Positions 44,121 to 56,487 of a DNA stretch of 64,000 nt are shown here, one piece after another (the first letter of the stretch is position 1; every line of letters starts with the position of its first letter). Position numbers and translations under genes: made by a program. The stretch is taken from the NCBI GenBank assembly GCA_963580285.1, contig OY757014.1, forward strand, positions 13,468,725-13,532,724, in the 5' to 3' direction. Below the pieces are notes generated by a model that was given only the letters and a program-made list of their open reading frames with translations, was not told the DNA's origin and made no database searches. Origin of the DNA: Lucinisca nassula (Eukaryota; Mollusca; Bivalvia; Lucinida; Lucinidae).

Positions 44121-44642
44121 AGCTAAGAAAACTAATCATAGATACTTGAATTGGGACGAAAATTTCCTTGGATCTCCATATATTGTATTGCTTAGAGAAA
44201 ATTTTGCCATTCAAGCTGTAAAGACTCAAAACTAATTATAGCCCCGCTTTGAAAAAGTGGGGGCTATATTGGATTTGGCTTGTCCGGAATTCCGTCTGTC
44301 TGTCTGTCTGTCTGTAATATTTGATAGTGGGTACCTTGTTACCGCAACTCCTCTTACAGTTCTAGGTCAATCCTTTTGAAACTTTACAGGTGTTTTCATA
44401 TAGGTCTGAAGATGTGCATATTCTTTTTTCATTATCCTTAAATAATTTTTTTCACTTATTTCACCTTTTTTAACTTTAGACAATTTTTGAGATCTACTAA
44501 TGTTAAAATGTATAGGGAGTAGCTACCTTGTTACCGCAATTCCTCTTACAGTTCTAGGTCAATCCTTTTGAAACTTAACAGGTGTTTTCATATAGGTCTG
44601 AAGATGTGCATATTCTTTTTCCATTATCCTTAAATAATTTTT

Positions 44643-45790
44643 ATGCCCCCGCCATTCGAAGAATGGTGGAAAGGGCATATAGCGTTGCCCTTGTCCGTCC
44701 GTCCGTCCGCACCAACGAAACGACATTTAGGGGGCAAAAAATTTGGACAGTTTGACACTTAAGTATATATTCGTGAGTCCAAATGGGGTTTATTCCGTTA
44801 TTTGGGTATTTTGCACCAACGAAACGACATTTAGGGGGCAAAAAATTTGGACAGTTTGACACTTAAGTATAAATTCGTGAGTCCAAATGGGGTTTATTCC
44901 GTTATTTGGGTATTTAAGTGGCAAAAATTCGCTCTTAGGTGGCTTGCCGCTTAAGAGAATTTGCCGCTTAAGTAGTCAATATGCCGACGCCTAGCCACTT
45001 AAGTATCCGTTCGTGAGAACGTCCGTTCGTGCGTCCGTCCGTGCGTCCGAAACTTAAACGCAGTCAATAACTTCCTTATTTCTTGATGGATTTTAAAATT
45101 ACTCAGCATAAATGTTAACCATCATGAGACGATGTGTCACATGCAAAACCCAGGTCTGTACCTCCAAGGTCAAGGTCATACTTAGAGGTCAAAGGTCAAA
45201 AAAGGGTCCGAAACTTAAACGCAGTCAATAACTTTCTTATTTCTAGATGAATTTTGAAGTTACTTTGTAGAAATGTTAACCATCATGAGGCAATGTGTCA
45301 CGTGCAAAATCCAGGTCCGTAAATCCAAGGTCAAGGTCATACTTAGAGGTAAAAGGTCAAAAAAAGGGTCCGAAACTTAAACGCAGTCAATAACTTACTT
45401 ATTTCTGGATGGATTTTGAAATTACTTTGAAGAAATGTTAACCATCATGAGACGATGTGTCACGTGCAAACCCAGATCCGAACCTCCAAGGTCAAGGTCA
45501 AACTTAGAGGTCAAAGGTAAAAAAAAATTGTCCGAAACTTAAACGCAGTCAACAACTTTCTTATCTCTGGATGGATTTTGAAATTACTTGGCAGAAATGT
45601 TGGCCATCATGAGACAATCTGCCTCACACAAAACCAAGGTCCTTACCTCCAAGGTCAAGGTCATACTTAGAGGTCAAATGTGAAAAAAGGGTCCAAAACG
45701 TGAACATGGTCAATAACTTTCTATGGATGAAAACGAACATAGAGATATTTTCAGGCGGGGGCATCCGTGTCCTATGGACGCATTTCTAGT
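44643..45790 (+). mobile_element. HINE/pearl-like element (GCCCCCGCCATTC family)
   Basis: The 5' hairpin is ATGCCCCCGCCATTC / GAATGGTGGAAAGGGCAT and the microsatellite GTCCGTCC. It carries two units of about 103 bp, then four of about 160 bp (AGGTCAAGGTCATACTTAGA). The 3' end has a small hairpin GTCCTATGGAC and TTTCTAGT. It is inserted in a T run of the repeat of the surrounding element. Confidence 0.78.
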
Positions 45791-46362
45791 TTTCACTTAT
45801 TTCACCTTTTTTAACTGAGACAATTTTTGAGATCTACTAATGTTAAAATGTATAGGGAGTAGCTACCTTGTTACCGCAACTCCTCTTACAGTTCTAGGTC
45901 AATCCTTTTGAAACTTTACAGGTGTTTTCATATAGTTCTGAAGATGTGCATATTCTTTTTTCATTATCCTTAAATAATTTTTTTTACTTATTTCACCTTT
46001 TTTAACTTAGACAATTTTTGAGATCTACTAACGTTAAAATGTATAGGGAGTAGCTACCTTGTTACTGCAACTCCTCTTACAGTTCTAGGTCAATCCTTTT
46101 GAAACTTTACAGGTGTTTTCATATAGGTCTGAAGATGTGCATATTCTTTTTTCATTATCCTTAAATAATTTTTTTCACTTTTTTCACCTTTTTTAACTTA
46201 GACAATTTTTGAGATCTACTAATGTTAAAATGTATAGGGAGTAGCTACCTTGTTACCGCAACTCCTCTTACAGTTCTAGGTCAATCCTTTTGAAACTTTA
46301 CAGGTGTTTTCATATAGGTCTGAAGATGTGCATATTCTTTTTTCATTATCCTTAAATATTTT

Positions 46363-48746
46363 AGCTCACCTGTCACGTAGTGACAAGGTGAGCTTTTGTG
46401 ATCACATTTTGTCCGTCGTCCGTCGTCCGTCCGTGCGTGCGTCCGTGCGTCCGTGCGTAAACAATTTCTTGTCCGCACGATAGCACCTTCATTTATGATT
46501 TGATTTTAACCAGACTTGCTCACAACTTGTACCACCATGAGATCTGGGTTCCTTTCTTGAACCAGCCATATCCCATCATGTCTTGCGGAGTTACGGCCCC
46601 TGAAAGGGCAAAAATTGCCTATTTTGGTCTTGTCCGCATGATAGCTTCTTCATTTATGATTTGATTTTAACCAGACTTGCACACAACTTGTACCACCATG
46701 AGATCTGGGTTCCTTTCTTGAACCAGCCATATCCCATCATGTGTTACGGAGTTACGGCCCCTGAAAGGGCAAAAATTGCCTATTTTGGTCTTGTCTGCAT
46801 GATAGCTGTTTCATTTATGATTTGATTTTAACTAAACTTGCACACAACTTGTACCACCATGAGATCTGGGTTCCTTTCTTGAACCAGCCATATCCCATCA
46901 TGTGTTACGGAGTTACGGCCCCTGAAAGGGCAAAAATTGCCTATTTTGGTCTTGTACGCACGATAGCATCTTCATTTATGATTTGATTTTAACCAGACTT
47001 GCACACAACTTGTACCACCATGAGATCTGGGTTCCTTTCTTGAACCAGCCATATCCCATCATGTGTTACAGAGTTAGGGCCCCTGAAAGGGCCAAAATTG
47101 CCTATTTTTGTCTTGTCTGCATGATAGCTGTTTCATTTATGATTTTATTTTAACTATACTTGCACAGAATTTGTACCACCACAAAATATCTTGGTCTAGT
47201 TTGAATATGGGTCATGTCGGGTCAAAAAGTAGGTCAGTAGGTCAAATAAGAAAAAAAACCTTGTGAAGACACTAGAGGCCACAGTTTTGGTCTGATCATC
47301 ATCAAACTTGCCCAAAATGATCATCTTGACAATATCTCAGTCAAGTTTGAATATGGGTGTTGTCAGGGAAAAAAGTAGGTCAGTCGGTCAAATCATAGAA
47401 AAACCTTCTGAACACACTAGAGGCCACAATTTATGTCCAATCATCATCAAACTTGCTCAGAATGATCATCTTGATAATATCTTGGTCGTGTTCGAATATG
47501 GGTCATGTCAGGTCACAAAGTAGATCAGTAGGTCAATTCATAGAAAAACCTTGTGCATACACTAGAGGCCACAGTTTTGGTCCAATCATTATCAAACTTG
47601 CCCAGAATGATCAGCTTGCCAATATCTCGGTCAAGTTTGAATACGGGTCATGTCGGGTCAAAAAGAAGGTCAGTAGGTCAAATCATAGAAAAACCTTGTG
47701 AACACACTAGAGGCCACAGTTTTGGTCAGATCATCATCAAACTTGCCCAGAATGATCATCTTGACAATATCTGAGTCAAGTTAGAATATGGGTCATGTCG
47801 GTTCAAAAAGTAGGTCTGTAGTTTAAATCAGAGAAAAACCTTGTGAACACACTAGAGGCCACAGTTTTGGTCCGATCATCATCAAACTTGCTCAGAATGA
47901 TCATCTTGATAATATCTTGGTCACGTTCGAATATGGGTCATGTCAGGTCAAAAGGTAGGTCAGTAGGTCAAATCAGAGAAAAACCTTGTGAACACACTTA
48001 GAGGCCACAGTTTTGGTCCAATCATCATCAAATTTGCTCAGAATGATAGTCTTGACAATATCTCAGTCAAGTTCGAATATGGGTCATGTCAGGTCAAAAA
48101 GTAGGTCAGTAGGTCAAATCATAGAAAAACCATGTGAACATACTAGAGGCCACAGTTTAGGTCCGATCATCATCAAACTTACCCAGAATGATCATCTTGA
48201 CAATATCTGAGTCAAGTTCGAATATGGGTCATGTCGGTCCAAAAAAGTAGGTCAGTAGGTAAAATCATAGAAAAACCCTTTGAACACACTTGAGGCCACA
48301 GTTTTGGTCCGATCATCATCAAACTTGCTCAAAATGATCATTTGACAATATCTCAGTTAATTTCGAATATGGGTCATATCTGGTCAGTAAGTTGGTCAGT
48401 AGGTCAGATTGTTGAAAAACCTTGTGGACACACTAGAGGCCCCAGTTTTTGTCCGATCATCAACAAACTTGCTCAGAATGATCATCTTGACAATATCTCT
48501 GTCAAGTTCGAATATGGGTCATGTCGGGTCAGAAAGTAGGTCAGCAGGTCAAATCATAGAAAAAACATTTTGAACACTCTAAGAGGCCACAGTTTTAGTC
48601 AAATTATCATAAAACTTGCTCAGAATGATCATCTGGACAATATCTCAGTTAAGTTCGAATGAGATGGCCACCATAGCTAAAAATAGAATGTACTCAAGAC
48701 AGTGACACACAGGTGAGCGAACCAGGGCCCTGTGGGCCCTCTTGTT
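46363..48746 (+). mobile_element. HINE/pearl-like element (AGCTCACCTGTCAC family), first copy
   Basis: The 5' hairpin is AGCTCACCTGTCAC / GTGACAAGGTGAGCT, followed by CGTCCGTC microsatellite. About four units of ~160 bp (CCATGAGATCTGGGTTCC) come first, then about ten units of ~145 bp (ACACACTAGAGGCCACAG). The 3' end is CAGGTGAGCGAACCAGGGCC, a GGGCCC hairpin and CTCTTGTT. Confidence 0.82.
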
Positions 48747-48769
48747 TACACAATTTTTCCGTTTGTCTG

Positions 48770-49207
48770 TCTACAAAAACCTTAACATTGGGCATAACTT
48801 TTGAATGGTAATAGATAGAGCTTTCATATTTCATATGTGTATACCTTATCACAAGACCTTTCCAGTGGTACCATAATTTTTGATCTCTTGACCTTGAACT
48901 TGACCTATTTTTTACAAAATTTTTAACACATTAACATTGGCCATAACTTTCGATTGGTAAGTGAATGGGCTTTCATATTTCACATGTGCATTCCTTATCA
49001 CAAGACCTTTCTAGTGGTACCATAATTTTTGACCTTGTGACCTTGACCGTGATGTTTGACCTACTTTTTAAAAACTTTAACATTGGCCATAACTTTCTAT
49101 TGGTAAGTGGTAGGGCTTTCATATTTCACATGTGCACTCCTTGTCACAAGACCTTTCTAGTCGTACCATACTTTTTGACCTTGACCTTGACATTTGACCT
49201 ACTTTTT
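48770..49207 (+). repeat. Three tandem ~145-bp repeats (CATAACTTT / CACAAGACCTTTC)
   Basis: Units start near 48782, 48935 and 49078 and share AACATTGGCCATAACTTTC and TATCACAAGACCTTTC. The array is probably the body of another tandem-repeat element whose 5' end was not found. Confidence 0.75.
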
Positions 49208-50063
49208 ATACCCCACCACACGATAGTGGCGGGGTATTATGTTATACCCTCCGGTGTCTGTCCGTCCGTCCGTCCGTCCGCACCATTTCCGATCGATAAC
49301 TTGAGTAATTTTTAACGAATTTTTTTCAAATTTTGCATACATGTATATATCGGGAATGAGTGGTATGGGATTGTTAATGGGCAAAATCCGTTAACATTTG
49401 ACAGAGTTATGGCCCTTTTTAGTTCAAAATAAGGGGTTTTGGGGCGTTTCCGATCAATAACTTGAATATTTTTTCACGGATTTCCTTCAAATTTTGTATA
49501 CACATTGGCATTGGGTATGAGTGGTTTGGGATTGTAAATGGGCAAAATACATTAACATTTAACGGAATTATGGTCGTTGAAAATTCCGATTAAATGGTTT
49601 TTGGGGACTTATTCCTTTACTATATGGAATATTTGGATGAAACTGCACTGATGTATAAACGACCATAATAAGCAGGTTTTGTGTTGTGAATACACAAAAT
49701 GTGTTAACATTTAACGAAAAATTGGTTGTTAACAATTCCCATTAAATAGTTTCTGCGCATATATTCCTTTAATTTATGATATATATTGATTATCACTGCC
49801 AGTGTAGTGGTGAGAGTGCTGGACCACAAAACCTATTGTTGACTATGAATCTGAGGGGCGTGAGTTCAAATCTGACGAGGAATGGAAATTTTTTTTTTTT
49901 TTTTCGTTTTTTCTTTTTTTTTTTGTGTGTTCTTTTTTCTTTTTCTTTCTTTTTCATTTTGGCAATGAATTTATTTATTTTTTTTTATTTTTTTTAATTT
50001 TCCTCATTTTTGGTTTTTCATTCCTTTTTTTTCCCTTTTTTTTTTCACCCTTTTCTTCTTTTT
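49208..50063 (+). mobile_element. HINE/pearl-like element (ATACCCCACCAC family), 3' end not seen
   Basis: The 5' hairpin is ATACCCCACCACACGATAGT / GGCGGGGTAT, with a GTCCGTCC microsatellite, then diverged units of ~150 bp (AATTTTGCATACA, GGGCAAAATCCGTTAACA). It ends in T-rich sequence where the next element begins. Confidence 0.65.
49786..49893 (+). pseudogene. tRNA-like sequence followed by T-rich tract
   Basis: CAGTGTAGTGGTGAGAGTGC (A box) and GAGTTCAAATCTGACGAGG (B box) stand about 50 bases apart. There is no convincing stem set. It is probably a SINE head. A T-rich stretch follows to 50060. Confidence 0.5.
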
Positions 50064-53000
50064 AGCTCACCTGTCACGTAGTGACAAGGTGGGCTTTTGT
50101 GATCACTTTTCGTCCGTCGTCCGTCGTCAGTGCGTGTGTGCGTGCGTGCGTGTGTGTGTGTGTGTGTGCGTAAACTTTTTCTTCAAATGACATCTCCTCC
50201 TAAACCACTGATCAGATTTTGACCAAACTTCACAGCAATGATCCTTAGGTGGTCCCCTTTCAAAATTGTTCAAATGGTTCCGGTCCATTGCACATCTGGG
50301 TCACAGGAGCTAAAAATAGATTTTTTAAATGAAAACTTTAAAAATCTTCTTCTCTGAAACCGCAAGTCCCAGGTCTTTGATATTTGGTATGAAGCTTCAT
50401 CTAGTGGACCTCTACCAAGATTGTTCAAGTTAAAGCCCTGGGGGCCAAAATGCCCCCGCCCCGGGGCCTATGGTTTTACATAGGCTTATATAGGGAAAAT
50501 CATTAAAAAATCTTCTTCTCTGAAACCACAAGGCCCAGGTCTTTAATATTTGGTGTGAAGCTTTACCTGGTGGACCTCCACTAAGATTGTTCAAATTATA
50601 GCCTTAGGGCCAAAAATGCCCCCGCCCCGGGGGCCTTTGGTTATACATAGGCTTATACAGGGAAAATCTTTAAAAATCTTCTTCTCTGAAACCGCACGGC
50701 CCAGATCTTTGATATTTGGTGTGAAGCTTCATCTAGTGGACCTCTACCAGGATTGTTCAAATTAAAGCCCTGGGGGCCAAAATGCCCCCGCCCCAGGGGC
50801 CTTTGGTTTTACATAGGCTTATATGGGGAAAATCATTAAAAAATCTTCTTCTCTGAAACCACAAGGCCCAGGTCTTTAATATTTGGTGTGAAGCTTTACC
50901 TGGTGGACCTCTACTAAGATTGTTCAAATTAAAGCCCTGGGGGCCAAAATGCCCCCGCCCCAGGGGCCTTTGGTTTTACATAGGCTTATACAGGGAAAAT
51001 CTTTAAAAATCTTCTTCTCTGAAACCGCACGGCCCAGATCTTTGATATTTGGTGTGAAGCTTCATCTAGTGGACCTCTACCAAGATTGTTCAAATTATAG
51101 CCCTGGGGGCCAAAATGCCCCCGCCCCGGGGCCTATGGTTTTACATAGGCTTATATAGGGAAAATCATTAAAAAATCTTCTTCTCTGAAACCACAAGGCC
51201 CAGGTCTTTAATATTTGGTGTGAAGCTTTACCTAGTGGACCTCTACTAAGATTGTTCAAATTATAGCCTTAGGGCCAAAAATGCCCCCGCCCCGGGGGCC
51301 TTTGGTTTTACATAGGCTTATACAGGGAAAATCTTTAAAAATGTTCTTCTCTGAAACCGCACGGCCCAGATCTTTGATATTTGGTGTGAAGCTTCATCTA
51401 GTGGACCTCTACCAGAATTTTTCAAATTATAGCCCTGGGGGCCAAAATGCCCCAATGCCCCCGCCCCGGGGGCCTTTGGTTTTACATAGGCTTATACAGG
51501 GAAAATCTTTAAAAATCTTCTTCTCTGAAACCGCACGGCCCAGATCTTTGATATTTGGTGTGAAGCTTCATCTAGTGGACCTCTACCAGGATTGTTCAAA
51601 TTAAAGCCCTGGGGGCCAAAATGCCCCCGCCCCAGGGGCCTTTGGTTTTACATAGGCTTATATGGGGAAAATCATTAAAAAATCTTCTTCTCTGAAACCA
51701 CAAGGCCCAGGTCTTTAATATTTGGTGTGAAGCTTTACCTGGTGGACCTCTACTAAGATTGTTCAAATTATAGCCTTAGGGCCAAAAATGCCCCCGCCCC
51801 GGGGGCCTTTGGTTTTACATAGGCTTATACAGGGAAAATCTTTAAAAATCTTCTTCTCTGAAACCGCACGGCCCAGATCTTTGATATTTGGTGTGAAGCT
51901 TCATCTATTGGACTTCTACCAAGATTGTTCAAATTATAGCCCTGGGGGCCAAAATGCCCCCGCCCCGGGGCCTATGGTTTTACATAGGCTTATATAGGGA
52001 AAATCATTAAAAAATCTTCTTCTCTGAAACCACAAGGCCCAGGTCTTTAATATTTGGTGTGAAGCTTTACCTAGTGGACCTCTACTAAGATTGTTCAAAT
52101 TATAGCCTTAGGGCCAAAAATGCCCCCGCCCCGGGGGCCTTTGGTTTTACATAGGCTTATACAGGGAAAATCTTTAAAAAATCTTCTTCTCTGAAACCGC
52201 ACGGCCCAGATCTTTGATATTTGGTGTGAAGCTTCATCTAGTGGACCTCTACCAGGATTTTTCAAATTATAGCCCTGGGGGCCAAAATGCCCCCGCCACA
52301 GGGGCCTTTGGTTTTACATAGGCTTATATAGGGAAAATCATTAAAAAATCTTCTTCTCTGAAACCCCAAGGCCCAGGTCTATAATATTTGGTGTGAAGCT
52401 TTACCTGATGGACCTCTACTAAGATTGTTCAAATTATTACCTAAGGGCCAAAAATGCCCCCGCTAGGGGGCCTTTGGTTTTACATAGGCTTATACAGGGA
52501 AAATCTTTAAAAATCTTCTTCTCTGAAACCCCACGGCCCAGATCTTTGATATTTGGTGTGAAGCTTCATCTAGTGGACCTCTACCAAGATTGTTCAAATT
52601 ATAGCCCTGGGGGCCAAAATGCCCCCGTCCCGGGGGCCTATGGTTTTACATAGGCTTATATAGGGAAAATCATTAAAAAATCTTCTTCTCTGAAACCAGC
52701 AGGCCCACGTCTTTAATATTTGGTGTGAAGCTTTACCTGGAGGACCTTTACTAAGATTGTTCAAATTATAGCCTTTGGGCCAAAAATGCCCCCGCCCCGG
52801 GGGGCCTTTGTTTTTACATAGACTTATACAGGGAAAATCTTTAAAAATCTTCTCTGAAACCGCAAGGCCTAGATCTTTGATATTTGGTGTGAAGCTTCAT
52901 CTAGTGGACCTCTACCAAGATTTTTCAAATTATAGCCCTGGGGGCCAAAATGCCCCCGCCCCAGGGGCCTATGGTTTTACATAGGCTTATATAGGGAAAA

Positions 53001-54889
53001 TCATTAAAAAATCTTCTTCTCTGAAACCAGCCGGCCCACGTCTTTAATATTTGGTGTGAAGCTTTACCTGGAGGACCTTTACTAAGATTGTTCAAATTAT
53101 AACCTTTGGGCCAAAAATGCCCCCGCCCCGGGGGGCTTTGGTTTTACATAGGCTTATACAGGGAAAATCTTTAAAAATCTTCTCTGAAACCACAAGGCCC
53201 AGATCTTTGATATTTGGTGTGAAGCTTCATCTAGTGGACCTCTTTCAAGATTGTGCAAATTATAGCCCTGGGGCCGAAAATGGCCCCACCCTTGGACCCT
53301 TTGGTTTTTCATAGCCCTTTAAAGGGAAACCTTTAAAAATCTTCTTCTCTGAAACCACAAGGCCCAGGTCTTTGATATTTTGTATGAAGCTTCACCTAGT
53401 GGACCTCTACCAAGATTGTTCAAATTATAGCCCTGGAGCCAAAAATGCCCCCGCCCAGGGGGCCTTTGGTTTTACTTAAGCTTATGTAGGGGAAATCTTT
53501 AAAACTTTTCTTCTCTGACACCGCAAGGCCCAGATCTTTGATATTTGGTGTGAAGCTTAATCTAATGGACCTCTACCAAGATTGTTCAAATTATAGCCCT
53601 GGGGCCAAAAATGCCCCCGCCCCGGGGGCCTTCGGTTTTACATAGGCTTATATAGGGAAAATCTTTAAAGAAACTTCTTCTCAGAAACTGCAAGGCCAAG
53701 GTCTTAGATATTTGGTGTGAAGCTTCATCTATTGGACCTCTATCAAGATTGTTCAAATTATAGCCCTAGGACCAAAAATGCCCCCACCCTGGGACCCTTT
53801 GGTTTTTCATAGTCTTATAGGGAAAATATTTAAATTCTTCTTCTCTGATACCACAAGGCCCTGCTCTATGCCATTTGATATGAAGCTTCAACTAGTAGAC
53901 CTCTACCAAGATTGTTAAAATTATAGCCCTTGGGCCAAAAATGCCCCCACCCCTGGGGCCTTTGGTTTTGCGTAGGCTTATACATGGAAAATCTTTATAA
54001 AACTTCTTCTCTGAATCCGCAAGGCCCAGATATTTGGTATTTGGTGTGGAGCTTCATCTAGTGGACCTTTTTCAAGATTGTTCAAATTATAGCCCTGGGG
54101 GCAAAAATACCCCCACTCTGGGACCCTTTGGTTTTTCATAGGCTTATATAGGGAAAACCTTTAAAAATCTTGTCTCAAACCAGAAGGCCCAGGTCTTTGA
54201 TATTTGGAATGAAGCTTCATCTAGTGGACCATTACCAAGTTTGTTCAAATTATAGCCCTTGGGCCTAGAATGTACTGGAGACACTAATTCTCAGATGAGC
54301 CCTTTGGTTTTACATAGGCTTATATAGGAAAAATCTATAAAAATCTTCTTCTCTGAAACTGCAAGGCCCAGGTGTTTGATATTTGGTATGAAGCTTCATC
54401 TTGTGGACCTCTACCAAGTTTGTTCAAATTATAGCCCTGGGGCCAAAAATGTCGCTGCTCCGTAGCCCTTTGGTTTTAGATAGGCTTATATAGGGAAAAT
54501 CTTGAATAATCTTCTCCTCTGAAACCACAAGGCCTGGGTCTGTGATATTTGGTATGAAGCTACCATTGGACCAATTTCATTTAAACTTTGAAGTAATGTT
54601 GCTTAGATGACCCTCTACCAAAAAAGCTAAAACAATCCTGCTCAGATGTACAAAATATCAGGAGCTAAAAATAGAAAAATATTGTAAATATGATTCAAAC
54701 ATGAACTCCTCCTAAAACCTTAGGCAAATTTGATTAAAACTTCACAGGAATGTTGCCTATGTTACTCCCTACCAAATAAGCTAAAATCACTCTGCTGATG
54801 GCCAAGATGGCCACCAGAGCTAAAAGTAGATTGTCCTCGAGGCAGTGACACTCAGGTGAGCGAACCAGGGCCCTCTGGGCCCTCTTGTT
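50064..54889 (+). mobile_element. HINE/pearl-like element (AGCTCACCTGTCAC family), second copy with long array
   Basis: It has the same 5' hairpin and the same 3' end (CAGGTGAGCGAACCAGGGCC, GGGCCC hairpin, CTCTTGTT) as 46363-48746, but a different internal array. This is about 25 units of ~167 bp (TTTGATATTTGGTGTGAAGC, GGCCTTTGGTTTTACATAGG) from about 50190 to 54560. The left two-thirds alternate between two unit types. Open frames here (for example 51281-51604) follow the repeat and are not genes. Confidence 0.85.
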
Positions 54890-56185
54890 TTCACTTATTT
54901 CACCTTTTTTAACTTAGACAATTTTTGAGATCTACTAATGTTAAAATGTATAGGGAGTACCTACCTTGTGACCACAACTCCTCTTACAGTTCTAGGTCAA
55001 TCCTTTTGAAACTTTACAGGCGTTTTCATATAGGTCTGAAGATGTGCATATTCTTTTTTCATTATCCTTAAATAATTTTTTTCACTTATTTCACCTTTTT
55101 TTACTTAGACAATTTTTGAGATCTACTAATGTTAAAATGTATAGGGAGTAGCTACCTTGTGATCGCAACTTCTCTTACAGTTCTAGGTCAATCCTTTTGA
55201 AACTTAACAGGTGTTTTCATATAGGTCTGAAGATGTGCATGTGCTTTTTTCATTATCCAAAACTTATTTTTTAACTTAGACTGTTTTTCAGATCTAATAA
55301 CGCGAAAAGTCTATAAGGCGTAGGTACCTTGTTAGGGATTTAACCCTCTCACAAGTCTTTACCTTTAATTCATGAGTCTTTCTCCTCTGACAGGGCTATA
55401 GCAGGGCTATAGTCAGATCCTCTGACAGTTCTAGTTCAGAATGGTTTCTTTTCAAATTTTTAACAATATTTGAGGCATAAATTACTCGTTCTCTATGGTA
55501 CTAAAAAAATTTCAGGTGGGGAAGAAACGGAGTGGGTGGGGAAGAAACTGACTAGTCAGTTTCTTCCCCGGGGAAGAACCGGGCCGGCCCAGTTCTTCCC
55601 GGGGGAAGAAACTGGCTTGGGGGAAGAAGCTGCCTGTTACACCGGAAACACCAAAAGGGGTACCTTGGCAAACAGTGCAGGCCCAGATGAGACGCTGTAG
55701 AACGCGGCGTTTCATCAGGGCCTACACTATTTGCAGGAAATTCAGCCATTTTCCAAATCAATTTTGAAGATACTACAACCTGTCACCCCTAAATTTAGAA
55801 ATGGACTCCGGCTATATATAAGGTCCAAGGAAGATTCCATTTGGTACAAAAAGGGTAAAGGGTGAAAGGTTAGGTTTAAGAGATTGTGCTAGCCTGAGTA
55901 TTCATACGCCTCATCTCGACACCATACTTGTTCTAAAATTTATTACCTATGTATAAAAAAGCTGGTTGAGTGGCAAACAGTGTAGACCCATATGAGGTGT
56001 GACAGTCTGAAGGATGTCATCTGTATGTACACTGCAAACAGTGAAGACTAACAGTGTGGACTCAGATCAGGTGCTGCAGAATGTAGTGTCTCATCTTGGT
56101 CTACACTGCATGCTCAGGGCTAACTGTCTAATTAACAGTATTTAGAACATTTACAGTAACATTTTGATTTTATCCCTTTTCACAG

Positions 56186-56235
56186 AGTTCTTCCAAGAGA
56201 GAGAAGAGTGCAGCTGTGGACATGGTCTTCTTCAG
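56186..56235 (+). CDS. ABCD3: ABCD3 exon 3
   Basis: The acceptor CCCTTTTCACAG ends at 56185 and the donor GTAATA begins at 56236. The exon starts in phase 0 and encodes SSSKREKSAAVDMVFF plus two bases of the next codon. It corresponds to the KKERAVVDKVFF-like segment of ABCD3, where the cytosolic linker meets the first membrane-associated helix. The phase fits exons 2 and 4 exactly. The intron upstream is about 23.6 kb and contains the giant nested element. Confidence 0.85.
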
Positions 56236-56487
56236 GTAATAAAGTCTTTGAGTACTTCCAGGGACCGAAGTTAAAACAAAACTTTCATGCACAACTCAAA
56301 TGGGTTTTCAATGCCTACTGACTGTCTGACTTTGCATGCTAGTGTCTCAGAGGATCCTTTGTCCGATTTCATGGGTAAAAAATATTTTTACCAGTCAGTC
56401 GGGAATTTGGAAACAGAACTATTTTTTGAGGTCTAATGTGGATTTGCAAGTATATTAATTATACACACTTGTTGATATCTTTCTGAT

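Larger units (their letters stand above)
44238..55435 (+). mobile_element. Helentron/HINE-like tandem-repeat element, host of further insertions
   Basis: The 5' hairpin ATAGCCCCGCTTTGAAAAAG / GTGGGGGCTATAT is followed by a TCTG microsatellite. After that come repeats of about 190 bp (GTATAGGGAGTAGCTACCTT, TTCTAGGTCAATCC) at 44330-44640, 45791-46360 and 54890-55300. The 3' end is CTGACAGTTCTAGT. It sits between two T bases of the giant element without duplication, the pattern known for Helentrons. No Rep/helicase gene was seen. Confidence 0.7.
40792..55641. mobile_element. Giant 14.85-kb TIR element with inverted tandem arrays
   Basis: The ends are TGTAACGGTCAGTTTCTTCC and the inverse of TGTAACAGGCAGCTTCTTCC. 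The putative target duplication is CCGG (intact at 55642-55645, CTGG by CpG decay at 40788-40791). The terminal arms are long: the left arm (40792 to about 41160) matches, in inverse, the right arm split into about 44130-44237 and 55437-55641. Without the nested insertion at 44238-55435 the element would be about 3.65 kb. No coding sequence was recognised. The arms contain several GGGGAAGAA...TTCTTCCCC palindromes. The superfamily is unknown. Confidence 0.78.
40777..55853 (-). mobile_element. MITE family B split by a 14.85-kb insertion
   Basis: The left remnant CCCATTTAGTACTGG (after TTAA at 40773) and the right remnant GGAAACACCAAAAGGGGTAC up to CCATTTGGTACAAAAAGGG (55853) together make one family B MITE like 28015-28240. 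Everything between is inserted. Confidence 0.8.

Noticed and set aside
44290..44315. TCTG/TCCG tracts as independent microsatellites
   Set aside because: They occur at a fixed place after the 5' hairpin of each tandem-repeat element and are better treated as parts of those elements.
47308..48539. Repeated short frames with KSRSVGQIIEKPCEHTRGH
   Set aside because: Same cause: they read through the ~145-bp tandem unit of the element at 46363-48746.
50949..53314. Open frames repeating PPPRGPLVLHRLIQGKSLKI
   Set aside because: They follow the 167-bp array and exist only because the unit happens to lack stops in that frame. Every unit is interrupted at the same place, and there is no start context or domain.
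41190..54560. Regular repeats that might suggest a CRISPR-like array
   Set aside because: The units are contiguous 90-190-bp tandem repeats with no unique spacers, in eukaryotic introns. This is a satellite, not CRISPR.
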